Below the pieces are notes generated by a model that made no database searches, was not told the DNA's origin, and saw only the letters and a program-made list of their open reading frames with translations. A DNA stretch of 64,000 nucleotides from Flavobacterium plurextorum. GTDB taxonomy: Bacteria; Bacteroidota; Bacteroidia; Flavobacteriales; Flavobacteriaceae. Shown here one piece after another: positions 34,256 to 42,842 of this stretch. Each line of letters begins with the position of its first letter. Position 1 is the stretch's first letter. The translations under genes and the position numbers were made by a program. The stretch lies in contig NZ_MUHD01000035.1 of assembly GCF_002217395.1 (NCBI RefSeq), positions 22,232-86,231 on the forward strand, read 5' to 3'.

Positions 34256-34529
34256 AATTTTAAATCGTCTCAATTTTAATATAGGCTTTTGGGGTTAGTC
34301 TTGATCTTGTAAAACTTAAAAAAAACAACTGCATAAATATTTCCTAAAGACGGCCTCTGTGAGAGCTTCTTTACTACTCTCAAATATATATCATTTTTCT
34401 TACACCAAACAACAATGAAATTAAACTTTTAACTTTTTTACTACGATAACCTTAATTTTAAAAGGCTGATTATCATTTTATTTAAATGTTATTTTAACAT
34501 TTTACAAAATACTAGGATGACTGTCGCAC

Positions 34530-36383
34530 TTAATTATCCTGAAACTTAACCAGTATAATATTGGGCTTTGGAGCTGGTTCCATAGCTGCTCCCATATAAA
34601 AACTAGTATGCGGCGGCTGATTATAACCTACATTCTGCCAAGCGATGCTTAATCGATACTGCGGATCATGCATTAAAGTATATTGTCGCACATTGGTTGG
34701 AATTGTTGTTGAATAAATTCTGAGTTCTTTATTATCTTCAGATCTCAAGATCAATTCTTCACGCCAATCACCAAGAATATCTGCGGAAAGTGCAGGTGTC
34801 GATTTTGTGCCGTTGTTTGAAACAGCTCCTTCGGCAGTAAACAATCTTCCAAAATTATATTTATCGATATAATTTGAATTTAAAAGTTCTCTCGAAGTAT
34901 CGCCGTCCCAATAGATTAAAAAGTTAGTTGAGCTTGGTGCTTTTCCAATATTATTTCCTTTCATGTCATGCAGATATGGAGAACCTGACCACCAGCATTG
35001 CGCCCCTTTTCGGGTTGGATCAATATTGTCTGCAACTCCTCGGCCTACATCTTCATTAAGAGAACCTGTAAACAGTACTTTTCCATCTTTAGCCGAAAAC
35101 AAAGTGACGCCCGGACCTGTTGTTCCGTTTTCAATTTCATGAATTCCGAAAACCTCTAAACCCGGAATATCCAAATCTAGATCAGAAACATGAATCGCAT
35201 CTCCGTGTCTAAAACCCGTTGTATACAAACCTTGTCCATTATCATCAACACACATCGATCCGTAGATTATTTCATCTTTTCCGTCATTATCGACATCAGC
35301 AACTGTAAGATTATGATTTCCCATTCCCGAATATGGGTTTTCAGCATCTTTACTGTCAAAAGTCCATCTTGAAATCAATTTTTTATTTTTAAAATCCCAA
35401 GCAGCCAAAACCGTTCTGCCGTAGTAACCACGGCACATTACAACACTTGGGTGAATTCCGTCGAGATAAGCAATACAGGCAATAAAACGATCCATTCGGT
35501 TTCCTTTCGTATCATTGCCACCGCTTCCTCCTCTTCCGCCCCAACCTGCTAAATCGCCTCGTTGTGGTATATAATCTACAGTTGTAACCAGCCTTCCCGT
35601 TCTGCCGTCAAAAACCGAAAGATATTCTGGGCCTTTTAAAATCTTGCCATACGTTTTAGAATCAGGATCGCGGTCAACCCAGTCTTTTGAAGCATCTCCA
35701 ACCACATTTCCTTGACTGTCTGTTATTCCATCTGCAGTTTTACAAACCAATTCTGCAATACCGTCACCATCTAAATCATACACCATAAACTGCGTATAAT
35801 GTGCGCCTTCGCGGATATTTTTTCCAAGATTAATCTGCCATAAAAATGTTCCATCCAAAGTATAAGCCTGAAATATTGGTGGATCTGTAATTCCTGTTTG
35901 AGAATTATCATGCCCTTTTCCCGTCATATGAACAATCAAATCGTATTTTCCATCTCCATTTAAATCACCTGTAGAAACATCATTTGCAGTATAACCCTCA
36001 ATTTCTTTTAATTTAATCGATAAATATTGTTTATCGGAAGCATTCATCGAAATTGTAAAACTCCCCGAAGCTTCAGATTCTTTTCCTTTTAAAACGGTTT
36101 TTACAAACCAAGTATTTTCTTCTTTAGCATTAGCTTTAGTATCAACAAAATTGGTCGCGCCTGTAATAGGCTTTTCATTTAATAAAACGGCTTTTTTAGC
36201 ACCGCTTTTTCTATAAAGATTAAAAGCCAGATCATCAGAATCTGTTCCTAAAACCCGCCAGCTGATAAAAAAATGTCCCTTATCTTTTATCGCGATAATA
36301 CCGCGGTCTAGATTTTCCATTTGTCTTTGCGAAAAAATAGAAACCGATAAAAGCAATACTATTAGAAGGATTATTTTTTTCAT
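34530..36383 (-). CDS. Rhamnogalacturonan lyase (PL11)
   Basis: The 617-residue secreted enzyme has a signal peptide ending IFSQ. It shows the PL11 layout. The N-terminus reads RQMENLDRGIIAIKDKGHFFISWRVLG. Calcium-binding repeats of the DxNxDGK type (DLNGDGKYD, DLDGDGIAE, DVDNDGKDE) frame an eight-bladed propeller. Conserved parts include YTQFMVYD, IPQRGDLAGWGGRGGSG and AQCWWSGSPYL. PL11 enzymes cut the rhamnosyl-galacturonosyl backbone of RG-I by beta-elimination. The unsaturated ends produced would be the substrate of the GH105 at 62 kb. No CAGGA site is present directly upstream. Confidence 0.95.
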   Translation of the reverse strand: MKKIILLIVLLLSVSIFSQRQMENLDRGIIAIKDKGHFFISWRVLGTDSDDLAFNLYRKSGAKKAVLLNEKPITGATNFVDTKANAKEENTWFVKTVLKGKESEASGSFTISMNASDKQYLSIKLKEIEGYTANDVSTGDLNGDGKYDLIVHMTGKGHDNSQTGITDPPIFQAYTLDGTFLWQINLGKNIREGAHYTQFMVYDLDGDGIAELVCKTADGITDSQGNVVGDASKDWVDRDPDSKTYGKILKGPEYLSVFDGRTGRLVTTVDYIPQRGDLAGWGGRGGSGGNDTKGNRMDRFIACIAYLDGIHPSVVMCRGYYGRTVLAAWDFKNKKLISRWTFDSKDAENPYSGMGNHNLTVADVDNDGKDEIIYGSMCVDDNGQGLYTTGFRHGDAIHVSDLDLDIPGLEVFGIHEIENGTTGPGVTLFSAKDGKVLFTGSLNEDVGRGVADNIDPTRKGAQCWWSGSPYLHDMKGNNIGKAPSSTNFLIYWDGDTSRELLNSNYIDKYNFGRLFTAEGAVSNNGTKSTPALSADILGDWREELILRSEDNKELRIYSTTIPTNVRQYTLMHDPQYRLSIAWQNVGYNQPPHTSFYMGAAMEPAPKPNIILVKFQDN

Positions 36384-36446
36384 AATTGTTATTTGAATTA
36401 TAATCGATACCGGACTTTCCTTTTTTATTTTTTACGCCATCTTTAT

Positions 36447-36582
36447 GTCATTTCAACGAAAGAGACTAGAGCTATAGTGAACAGAAGAAGTAAATCTTCG
36501 CAAGAAACTCTATAAAGATTGGGTTTTCGTTGTGGAGCTACTTGTGGAGATTTCTCTCCCGAGACTTCGGAATCGAAATGAC
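36447..36582. repeat. Palindromic element with GTCATTTC ends
   Basis: GTCATTTC at 36447-36454 and GAAATGAC at 36575-36582 are complementary ends of a 136-bp element. Its right part is the inverted counterpart of the element at 22062, sharing the CCGAAGTCTCGGGAGAGAAATC core. It fills the gap between two minus-strand PUL genes. Confidence 0.72.
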
Positions 36583-36644
36583 AAACTGAGCTCGAAAATA
36601 AAAACTTAGTACCTTAGAATCTTAGAAACTTAGAACCTCAAAAA

Positions 36645-38774
36645 TCAAAACATCTTCTTAAATCCTTCGCTCTTAACCTTCCAAGTTCCATCTTTTGGGA
36701 AACCCGGATTTTCTCCTTCAGATCCATCCCAGCCTGCACACATCATGGCAACAGCTGTTAGGATTCCGCCGTTACCTGGAAGATAAAGTGTTAATCGTTC
36801 CGCCTGATAATTATGTCCGTTTTTTAAATATGTATTCGTTGTTACTTTCATAAAAAGAGCATCAACCGCTTTATCGGGCATATTTAAACGTGCTGCCGAC
36901 ATCGCAGTCATCGGGAAATCCCAACCCCAGGTTTTATCCCACGACCAAGTTTTCCAAACCAGATCAAAAGTGTTTTTCATGATTTTCTTATCTAAAAGAG
37001 AAGTTTCCGGCAGCATTCCAAAAGTTCCCAAAACAGACGGATGATCGGTTTTAAATTCTGGATTGGTATAGGAATCTGTTGCGCTTTCTGTTGCCAAATA
37101 CACATTATCTGCAACTGGAAGTTTTGACAATTTAGCCAAAACGGTTTCCCACTTTTCAGGGACTTTTTGGTTTAGCTTTTTCTTCCATTCAATTGCTGTT
37201 TTCAAGGCCCAGTTCCAATATGCCAATTCATACGTTGGATTAAAAGTTTCCATTGCTTTAAAACGTTCTTGAGCCGGAATCACGCCCGGACCTAAAACAT
37301 AACGATCGGTTTTAGAATCGTAATTAGCAAACGAAGCCATAAAATCGGCCGTTGCAAAAACGCGTTCGCTGTATAAATTTAAAGTTGAAGTTGTTGGTTT
37401 TGCTCTGTAAATCAATTCCGCATAAGTAATAAAATGCGGCTGCTGCCAAATTAAAAATGATCCTACAGACGATGGACTTTCATTTCCGTCTGCATCAACC
37501 ATTTTCTGCCATCTTGCTCCTTCAAAACCTTGTCTTTTGGCAATGTTTTTTGCTTTATCAAAAACCTTTTGATACCAAGGAAGACTCTTTTCTAACAATT
37601 CTGGTCTGTTCCAAAGTGCAAAATGAACACCATGCCACCAATGCATTTCTAAATGCGGTTTTCCGTACCAGCTGTTATACGTTAAACCCGTTTCCTGAGG
37701 TGGTACTTTTCCTGTACATTGAAGTTTCGTAAGATATTGTGACAAAATAATTCTGCGCTCCAGTTCATTGGCACGAGGATCTGTACTGCCAGAAAAATCA
37801 ACGGCAGCACCGCTGTTCCAGAATTTCTCCCACCCTTTTATACTGCTGTTTTGTATGTCTGTGAAAGTGGAATTTTTAATCGCTTTTTTTTCTGCTAAAG
37901 CAAAAAGACAACTCAATTCTAATGTATTAGTATTCGAAGCTTCAACAACAAAATAATGATCTGAAGTTTGTTTTATCTGAGCGTTTCCTTTCCAATTTAA
38001 ATTTACATTATACGAAATACTATCCATTACATGAGTAACAACGGCTTCTGTTTTTGACTTTGCTGTAAGTGTGCTTTTATAATCTTGTTTTCCTTCCCAT
38101 TTTGTTCCCATATCTGCCCAATCTCCTGTTGGAAATGGAATTCGTAAACTTATCTTTAAACGTTTTTGCTGTAATAAATCGGATTTTACTTTTACGCCAA
38201 TTTCATCTTTTTCCTGATGTGAAGCTGTTAAAACAGTTACTGGAGTTCCTTCAATTTCAAAATAACTTTCGATTTCTCCTGTCCATACATTTAGTTTTTG
38301 CGAAATGGCTTTTACGTCAGATGGCTTTGCCAAACTTCCATCTTTCTTCGTAATTTCAAAACCTAAATTTCCCAGCTGCAATAAATGCGGATTCTGTCTG
38401 AACCAGTTTACTGCTTCAACTTTTCGTTTTGGTTCTTTAATCTGAACCGTATACGAAATGTCTCTTCCGTATTGTTTATAATCTCTTAAAGTCTCTGAAA
38501 ACTTATAATTATTGGTGTTTTTATAACTATCCCAACCCCACTCCGATTGTGTTCCAAGCGGAATTCCGTTTTGATATTCTTTCGGAAAAGTCTGCAGTCC
38601 AGTTGCATCAACCGTAAAAGCAAAAGCACCGTTACCAACCGTTAAAGACGCCAAAGTATCAATAGCCGAAATTTTGACATTGTGCCTTGTTACTAATGCC
38701 TTTCGATCGATTTTCTGCTGTCCGAAAATTGATATCGAAAATAGGAATGCAATAATTACTTGATATTTTTTCAT
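36645..38774 (-). CDS. Secreted six-hairpin glycosidase-like protein
   Basis: The 709-residue product has a signal peptide (to about residue 18, ending IFGQ). It has a long helix-rich C-terminal part with EMHWWHGVHFALWNRPELL, WQQPHFITYAELIYRAKP and WGWDFPMTAMSAARL motifs. The N-terminal part (LTVGNGAFAFTVDATGLQTFPKEY) looks like the beta-sandwich that precedes (alpha/alpha)6 barrels in GH65/GH15-type enzymes. I cannot assign a numbered GH family with confidence. In this PUL it is most likely a glycosidase acting on a side-chain or rhamnose-containing oligosaccharide. The Trp-rich active-site region supports a catalytic rather than a binding role. Confidence 0.65.
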   Translation of the reverse strand: MKKYQVIIAFLFSISIFGQQKIDRKALVTRHNVKISAIDTLASLTVGNGAFAFTVDATGLQTFPKEYQNGIPLGTQSEWGWDSYKNTNNYKFSETLRDYKQYGRDISYTVQIKEPKRKVEAVNWFRQNPHLLQLGNLGFEITKKDGSLAKPSDVKAISQKLNVWTGEIESYFEIEGTPVTVLTASHQEKDEIGVKVKSDLLQQKRLKISLRIPFPTGDWADMGTKWEGKQDYKSTLTAKSKTEAVVTHVMDSISYNVNLNWKGNAQIKQTSDHYFVVEASNTNTLELSCLFALAEKKAIKNSTFTDIQNSSIKGWEKFWNSGAAVDFSGSTDPRANELERRIILSQYLTKLQCTGKVPPQETGLTYNSWYGKPHLEMHWWHGVHFALWNRPELLEKSLPWYQKVFDKAKNIAKRQGFEGARWQKMVDADGNESPSSVGSFLIWQQPHFITYAELIYRAKPTTSTLNLYSERVFATADFMASFANYDSKTDRYVLGPGVIPAQERFKAMETFNPTYELAYWNWALKTAIEWKKKLNQKVPEKWETVLAKLSKLPVADNVYLATESATDSYTNPEFKTDHPSVLGTFGMLPETSLLDKKIMKNTFDLVWKTWSWDKTWGWDFPMTAMSAARLNMPDKAVDALFMKVTTNTYLKNGHNYQAERLTLYLPGNGGILTAVAMMCAGWDGSEGENPGFPKDGTWKVKSEGFKKMF

Positions 38775-38830
38775 TTGGTTAAATATTTTTAATGGTATCA
38801 GATTAGTTTTCAGTAAGCCTGCTCAATATT

Positions 38831-38923
38831 GTCATCTCGACTAGATCTTCGTTTGCTGTTCTAAATAGATTGTCGATTTTGATTGAGGAATTTCGAGTGT
38901 GATTTCTCGTTCCTCGAAATGAC
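38831..38923. repeat. Palindromic element with GTCAT-TCGA ends
   Basis: GTCATCTCGA at 38831-38840 and TCGAAATGAC at 38914-38923 are nearly complementary ends. The GAGAAATC segment is shared with the elements at 22062 and 36447. It lies upstream of the six-hairpin protein gene. The 38924-39104 stretch also holds a half copy of a GTCAGGTTGAGC...GTCGAAG repeat. Confidence 0.65.
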
Positions 38924-39104
38924 AAAAGGATGTTAAATCAATTATGTTTTGTAACTTTCATATGGCTATTTTTTTTGATAGTTTTTTTTGAAGTTTAGGG
39001 GTTTAAGCTTGCTTCAAATTCGCCCAACTTAACAGCCCACCGTTTGTCAGGTTGAGCTTAGTCGAAGCCCATTTTTACAATTATCTCATTATGTAATTGA
39101 CTAA

Positions 39105-42100
39105 TTATCTAATTAATGTCACACTCATCAAACCAATCACAACATCGTTTGCAATAGTTTTCAGAGTTAGGTTTTTTAAAGTTTTATTTTTGTCCAAAGG
39201 CAATTCTAAAATCGTTCCTGCACCACCGTCAACTCCATAACTGCTAAATCCTTTTATGGTTTTAAAATCCTTAAAATCTCTAGAAATTTCTCCTGTTTTA
39301 AAATAAACTCTTAGCGGTCTCGGAGCATCGGTTGTAAAGGCAAGTCCGTCAATAAAATAATCTTGCTCGATTGGCCACCAGTTTTCAGGGTTTTTTAATG
39401 GTAAAACTTCCGAAGTTCCGTCAGTATACTCTATTTTAATTTCTCCGTTTACGATTCTACTTTGCATTGGATTTGTAGTTCCTGCAAGCATAAAATAAGC
39501 GTGCGAAGCTTTTCCGCTTAACGGAATATTGATACTTTCTGGGAAATTATCCCACATCGAAGTAAAGATTATATTTTTCTGATTTTCATCAGAAGGTGTT
39601 TGAAAAGGAACTCCGTTTGGAGTTGTAATTTTTCCTGTCTGCTTTGCTTTTTCACGTAAACCTTTATCATCAATTTGAACTGAAACGTTTGGATAACACC
39701 AATTTCCAATTCCTTGTTTTGGCAATTGTAAGGTTACCGTTTTAGGTCTTGGCGACAAATATTCGTAATTGAATATATCAGTGATTTTTGCATTAAAAAA
39801 AGAGGATAATGATATCGTTTCTGTTCGCTGTGATTTGTCCAGCGGAATATCCCAGTTAAAGTCTTTCTTATTTGATTCTTTAGGTTTTATGTTTAACTCA
39901 ACAGGATACCACCATGATAATTCACCCTGTTTCATCTGAATAAAGAATGTTTTATTTCCTTCGCCTTTTACAATTGATTGAAGTGTTCTTTCTTTTTTAT
40001 CAATTTGACTTAAAACACCTTGAGGATCATAAATTGAAACCATTTCTCCTTTTGCAATGATAATATTTAAAGCATCACCAGAATTGTATGAAGGCTTAGT
40101 ATACATTTTTCTAAAAGTTCCGCCTTTCCAATTGATGACTACATCATAAACTTTATTATAAGGAGCTTCAATGCTGATTTTTGGAGTTCCGATGCTCTCC
40201 GAAATACCTTTCCAAGAGACATTTTTTCCATTCACACTAATACTTTCAACTCCGTCAAAAGGAGCATTTAATAGTAATTTCAAGCCCATTTTTGCAGCAA
40301 AATGGTTTTCGATATGATAGTTGTCTTTCTTATCTTTTCGACTAAAATCAATCGAAATATCAGGAATTTCTAAAGATGCGTTTTCCCACTTTTCAGGAAA
40401 ACCAGGTTTTATGGTTAAAACTTCATATACAGCATCCGGCTGAATCCCGAAAAGTCCTTCGACTAACGTTCGAGAAGCCATTCCAATTGGATCAGCAAAA
40501 TCACGGTATAATTCGCCTCGCATAGCATCTTGATACATAAGTTGTTCAAAACCGCCTGGAGAAGCGCCTAAATACATACTCTCAATCAAAGCACTTTCCC
40601 ACATTGTGTATGCTTGTTCAGATTGTCCGCCTTGCCAAAATGCCAGCGAAGTATGCAATTGTTCTGCCAAAGCAACATTATTAGTTGACCATGTATAAGG
40701 CTGCCAGTTTGTAGTGCTTATAACATACAAATCTTTTTTATCCAATCCGTCTGCTGCAATTGGAATATGCGGAATTTGATTATTGACGTAATCCAGCATT
40801 TGATAACTCTCAAAAGGGTTTGATAATTCTGAATCAATTGTATGGTAAATGCTCCAAACTCCGGGTGAATCGTGCAATATTCTATTCCCTAAAGCATCTT
40901 TATATTCGGCAAAAATTCCTTTTTTCGGAATCCAAAGCTGATTGTTTACGGCTTTTAAAATTTTATCAGCTTCTTTTTCAAAAGGAACGGCATCTATATT
41001 TAATTTTTTAGCCAGTTCTGCTGCCATTTTATTCGCATAATAATTATAAGCCGAAGAATGAATTACGCCGCCGCCGCTGTATTGCAAAGCATCGCTTGCC
41101 CAAATTGAAGCATAAGCATCATAAAGTCCGTCATTGTCTGGATCAAAATTTCGTTTTTCCCATTTTAAATGGCGTTCAATTGTCGGCCACATTTCTTTTA
41201 AGAAAGTCAAATCTCCTGTCCATTTAAAATGACGAAACATCTGATCGAAAAAAACCAGATTCATATCATAATGATGCGCGACGTTATTTTTATTCGGACT
41301 TCGGCTGATGTAACCGCTGCTGAACATTGAGGTTCCTATTTCTTCTTTCTGACGCGCTAGATTTTTTTCTTCATCAAACACAACCGGACCGCTTTCAGGC
41401 GATGTTACCTGCGAATTACTGTAACTTGTAAAATGCGTTTTTGCTCTATCGTGCCATCCTAAAGGATCTGCTGTATAAGCTCCGCGCCAAGCATTTAAAT
41501 ACATTCTCCAGGCAATTGCACCATGAAGATAAGCTGGACTTTCCCAAATTCCGTCAGAAGCAATAGCAAGCGCTGAACCTAATGTATTAATATAATCATC
41601 AGGCGTTTTCACTTTAATTCGATTGGCTAAAAGATGTGTTGCTGTAACCGATTTTTCATAGAGTTCGGCAATGGTTTTCTGTGTATAATTTACTTTTGAA
41701 ACTTCGGGAACAAAAAGCCAATAGGTTCCTTTTTCTGAAATAGAACTTACTTTCCCGCTTATTAACGGCAATGCTTCAGACTTAGAATTAAAAAGCTCTA
41801 TGGGATTATTCTGAACATTAGCATCTGCTAAACGAACATCAGAATTGGGAAAAAATCCAGTAACACTTTTATTATTTCCTGTTTTCTGTTTGTTGCTTTC
41901 AGAACCATAATCCAGAAGGAAAGATTCCTTTTTCAGCGTATATTTATTATTGAGGCAGTAATTGGGCTGTAAATAAAAAACCGATTCAGGATCTGCGCCA
42001 ATATCACCGTCACGACTGAACTTTTTTCCAGTTGCACCGCCATAAGCCCAAATTAAACTAGTTTTTTTAGACCATTTTTCGCTGTATAATTTTACAATAA

Positions 42101-42521
42101 AACCTTCACTTTCTTTTAATGCGACAACATCAATAAACAATTTCCCTCCTTCTAAGATTGGATCTTCGATTTTGTATTGCATTGTTCCTAAAACATAACG
42201 TGTATCAATTTTCGCTGCTTCGGTAATCCATTTGCTTTCTTTTCCGTTTGTTAATCCTAATTTAAAATTACCGCCCATTCCAGGCATATACATAGCGAAT
42301 TCAGGCAAATCTCCAGTTTCAACTCTAAATCCGGTGTTGGAACCATAAAGTGCACGATTAAATTTTCGGGTTCCGTTTTTTAAAACAAAACTATTCTCTT
42401 CGGGTACGTAATGTAGTTTACGAATGGGTGTTTTTTCCTGACCAAAAACAATCATAGTTGAAGTCAGAAATAAGCCCGCTAAAGTGCAAATAGTTCGTTT
42501 TTTAATTCCCATAAAATTCAA
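39105..42521 (-). CDS. Large secreted DUF4450-type protein (glycosidase-like toroid)
   Basis: The 1138-residue protein has an N-terminal signal (CTLAGLFLTSTMIVFGQ). The N-terminal domain (PIRKLHYVPEENSFVLKNG, FNRALYGSNTGFRVETGDLPEF) resembles DUF4450, a family seen mainly in Bacteroidota PULs. A helical toroid region (MYLNAWRGAYTADPLGWHDRAK, HYDMNLVFFDQMFRHFKW, YDAYASIWASDALQYSGGG) follows and looks like a six-hairpin glycosidase. The C-terminal part has a beta-sandwich with a carbohydrate-binding look. A second ATG at 42512 is possible. A CAGGA site with conserved spacing lies upstream. The activity is unknown; likely targets are RG-I oligosaccharides. Confidence 0.75.
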   Translation of the reverse strand: MNFMGIKKRTICTLAGLFLTSTMIVFGQEKTPIRKLHYVPEENSFVLKNGTRKFNRALYGSNTGFRVETGDLPEFAMYMPGMGGNFKLGLTNGKESKWITEAAKIDTRYVLGTMQYKIEDPILEGGKLFIDVVALKESEGFIVKLYSEKWSKKTSLIWAYGGATGKKFSRDGDIGADPESVFYLQPNYCLNNKYTLKKESFLLDYGSESNKQKTGNNKSVTGFFPNSDVRLADANVQNNPIELFNSKSEALPLISGKVSSISEKGTYWLFVPEVSKVNYTQKTIAELYEKSVTATHLLANRIKVKTPDDYINTLGSALAIASDGIWESPAYLHGAIAWRMYLNAWRGAYTADPLGWHDRAKTHFTSYSNSQVTSPESGPVVFDEEKNLARQKEEIGTSMFSSGYISRSPNKNNVAHHYDMNLVFFDQMFRHFKWTGDLTFLKEMWPTIERHLKWEKRNFDPDNDGLYDAYASIWASDALQYSGGGVIHSSAYNYYANKMAAELAKKLNIDAVPFEKEADKILKAVNNQLWIPKKGIFAEYKDALGNRILHDSPGVWSIYHTIDSELSNPFESYQMLDYVNNQIPHIPIAADGLDKKDLYVISTTNWQPYTWSTNNVALAEQLHTSLAFWQGGQSEQAYTMWESALIESMYLGASPGGFEQLMYQDAMRGELYRDFADPIGMASRTLVEGLFGIQPDAVYEVLTIKPGFPEKWENASLEIPDISIDFSRKDKKDNYHIENHFAAKMGLKLLLNAPFDGVESISVNGKNVSWKGISESIGTPKISIEAPYNKVYDVVINWKGGTFRKMYTKPSYNSGDALNIIIAKGEMVSIYDPQGVLSQIDKKERTLQSIVKGEGNKTFFIQMKQGELSWWYPVELNIKPKESNKKDFNWDIPLDKSQRTETISLSSFFNAKITDIFNYEYLSPRPKTVTLQLPKQGIGNWCYPNVSVQIDDKGLREKAKQTGKITTPNGVPFQTPSDENQKNIIFTSMWDNFPESINIPLSGKASHAYFMLAGTTNPMQSRIVNGEIKIEYTDGTSEVLPLKNPENWWPIEQDYFIDGLAFTTDAPRPLRVYFKTGEISRDFKDFKTIKGFSSYGVDGGAGTILELPLDKNKTLKNLTLKTIANDVVIGLMSVTLIR

Positions 42522-42593
42522 ATAATTGATAATTATTAAAATTTGAATAATAAAATTTATACTCGTTTATTTTATTAATTCAATAATTGAGAT

Positions 42594-42638
42594 GCAATTT
42601 CTTTGTTTTTTAGCGGGATACTATCCTGCACCTACCTG
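42594..42638 (-). promoter_or_regulatory. CAGGA-type activator site of the DUF4450 gene
   Basis: On the minus strand: CAGGT-AGGTG-CAGGA, then 22 nt, then GAAATTGC. The direct repeat is clear, but the -7 match is poor, so this is the weakest of the six promoters. The site ends about 103 bp upstream of the start codon. Confidence 0.5.
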
Positions 42639-42692
42639 ATTTTATAAATTTAAAAAATATATTAATTTTTAGAATTATCTAATATTTTTTAA

Positions 42693-42737
42693 CATCATAG
42701 TACAGGATACAATATAAAAAAGGAACAAGTAGATTTG
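42693..42737 (+). promoter_or_regulatory. CAGGA-type activator site and promoter of the GH2 gene
   Basis: CATCA-TAGTA-CAGGA at 42693-42707 is followed after exactly 22 nt by TAGATTTG at 42730-42737, a perfect TAnnTTTG box. The distal half is degenerate, but TAGTACAGGA is identical to the rhaT site. Confidence 0.6.
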
Positions 42738-42842
42738 AAATTACAATTTCTATTTATTGATTAAGTGAAAAGAAATAGAATTTGTAAAATGACATTCTAA
42801 ACGGATTACACCATACTTAATTTTAAAGTTCGACAAAATACT

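Noticed and set aside
36384..36430. AAGGA-AAGTC-CGGTA upstream of the PL11 gene as a CAGGA site
   Set aside because: The proximal half differs at two positions, and 22 nt further would already be at the start codon, so no promoter could follow.
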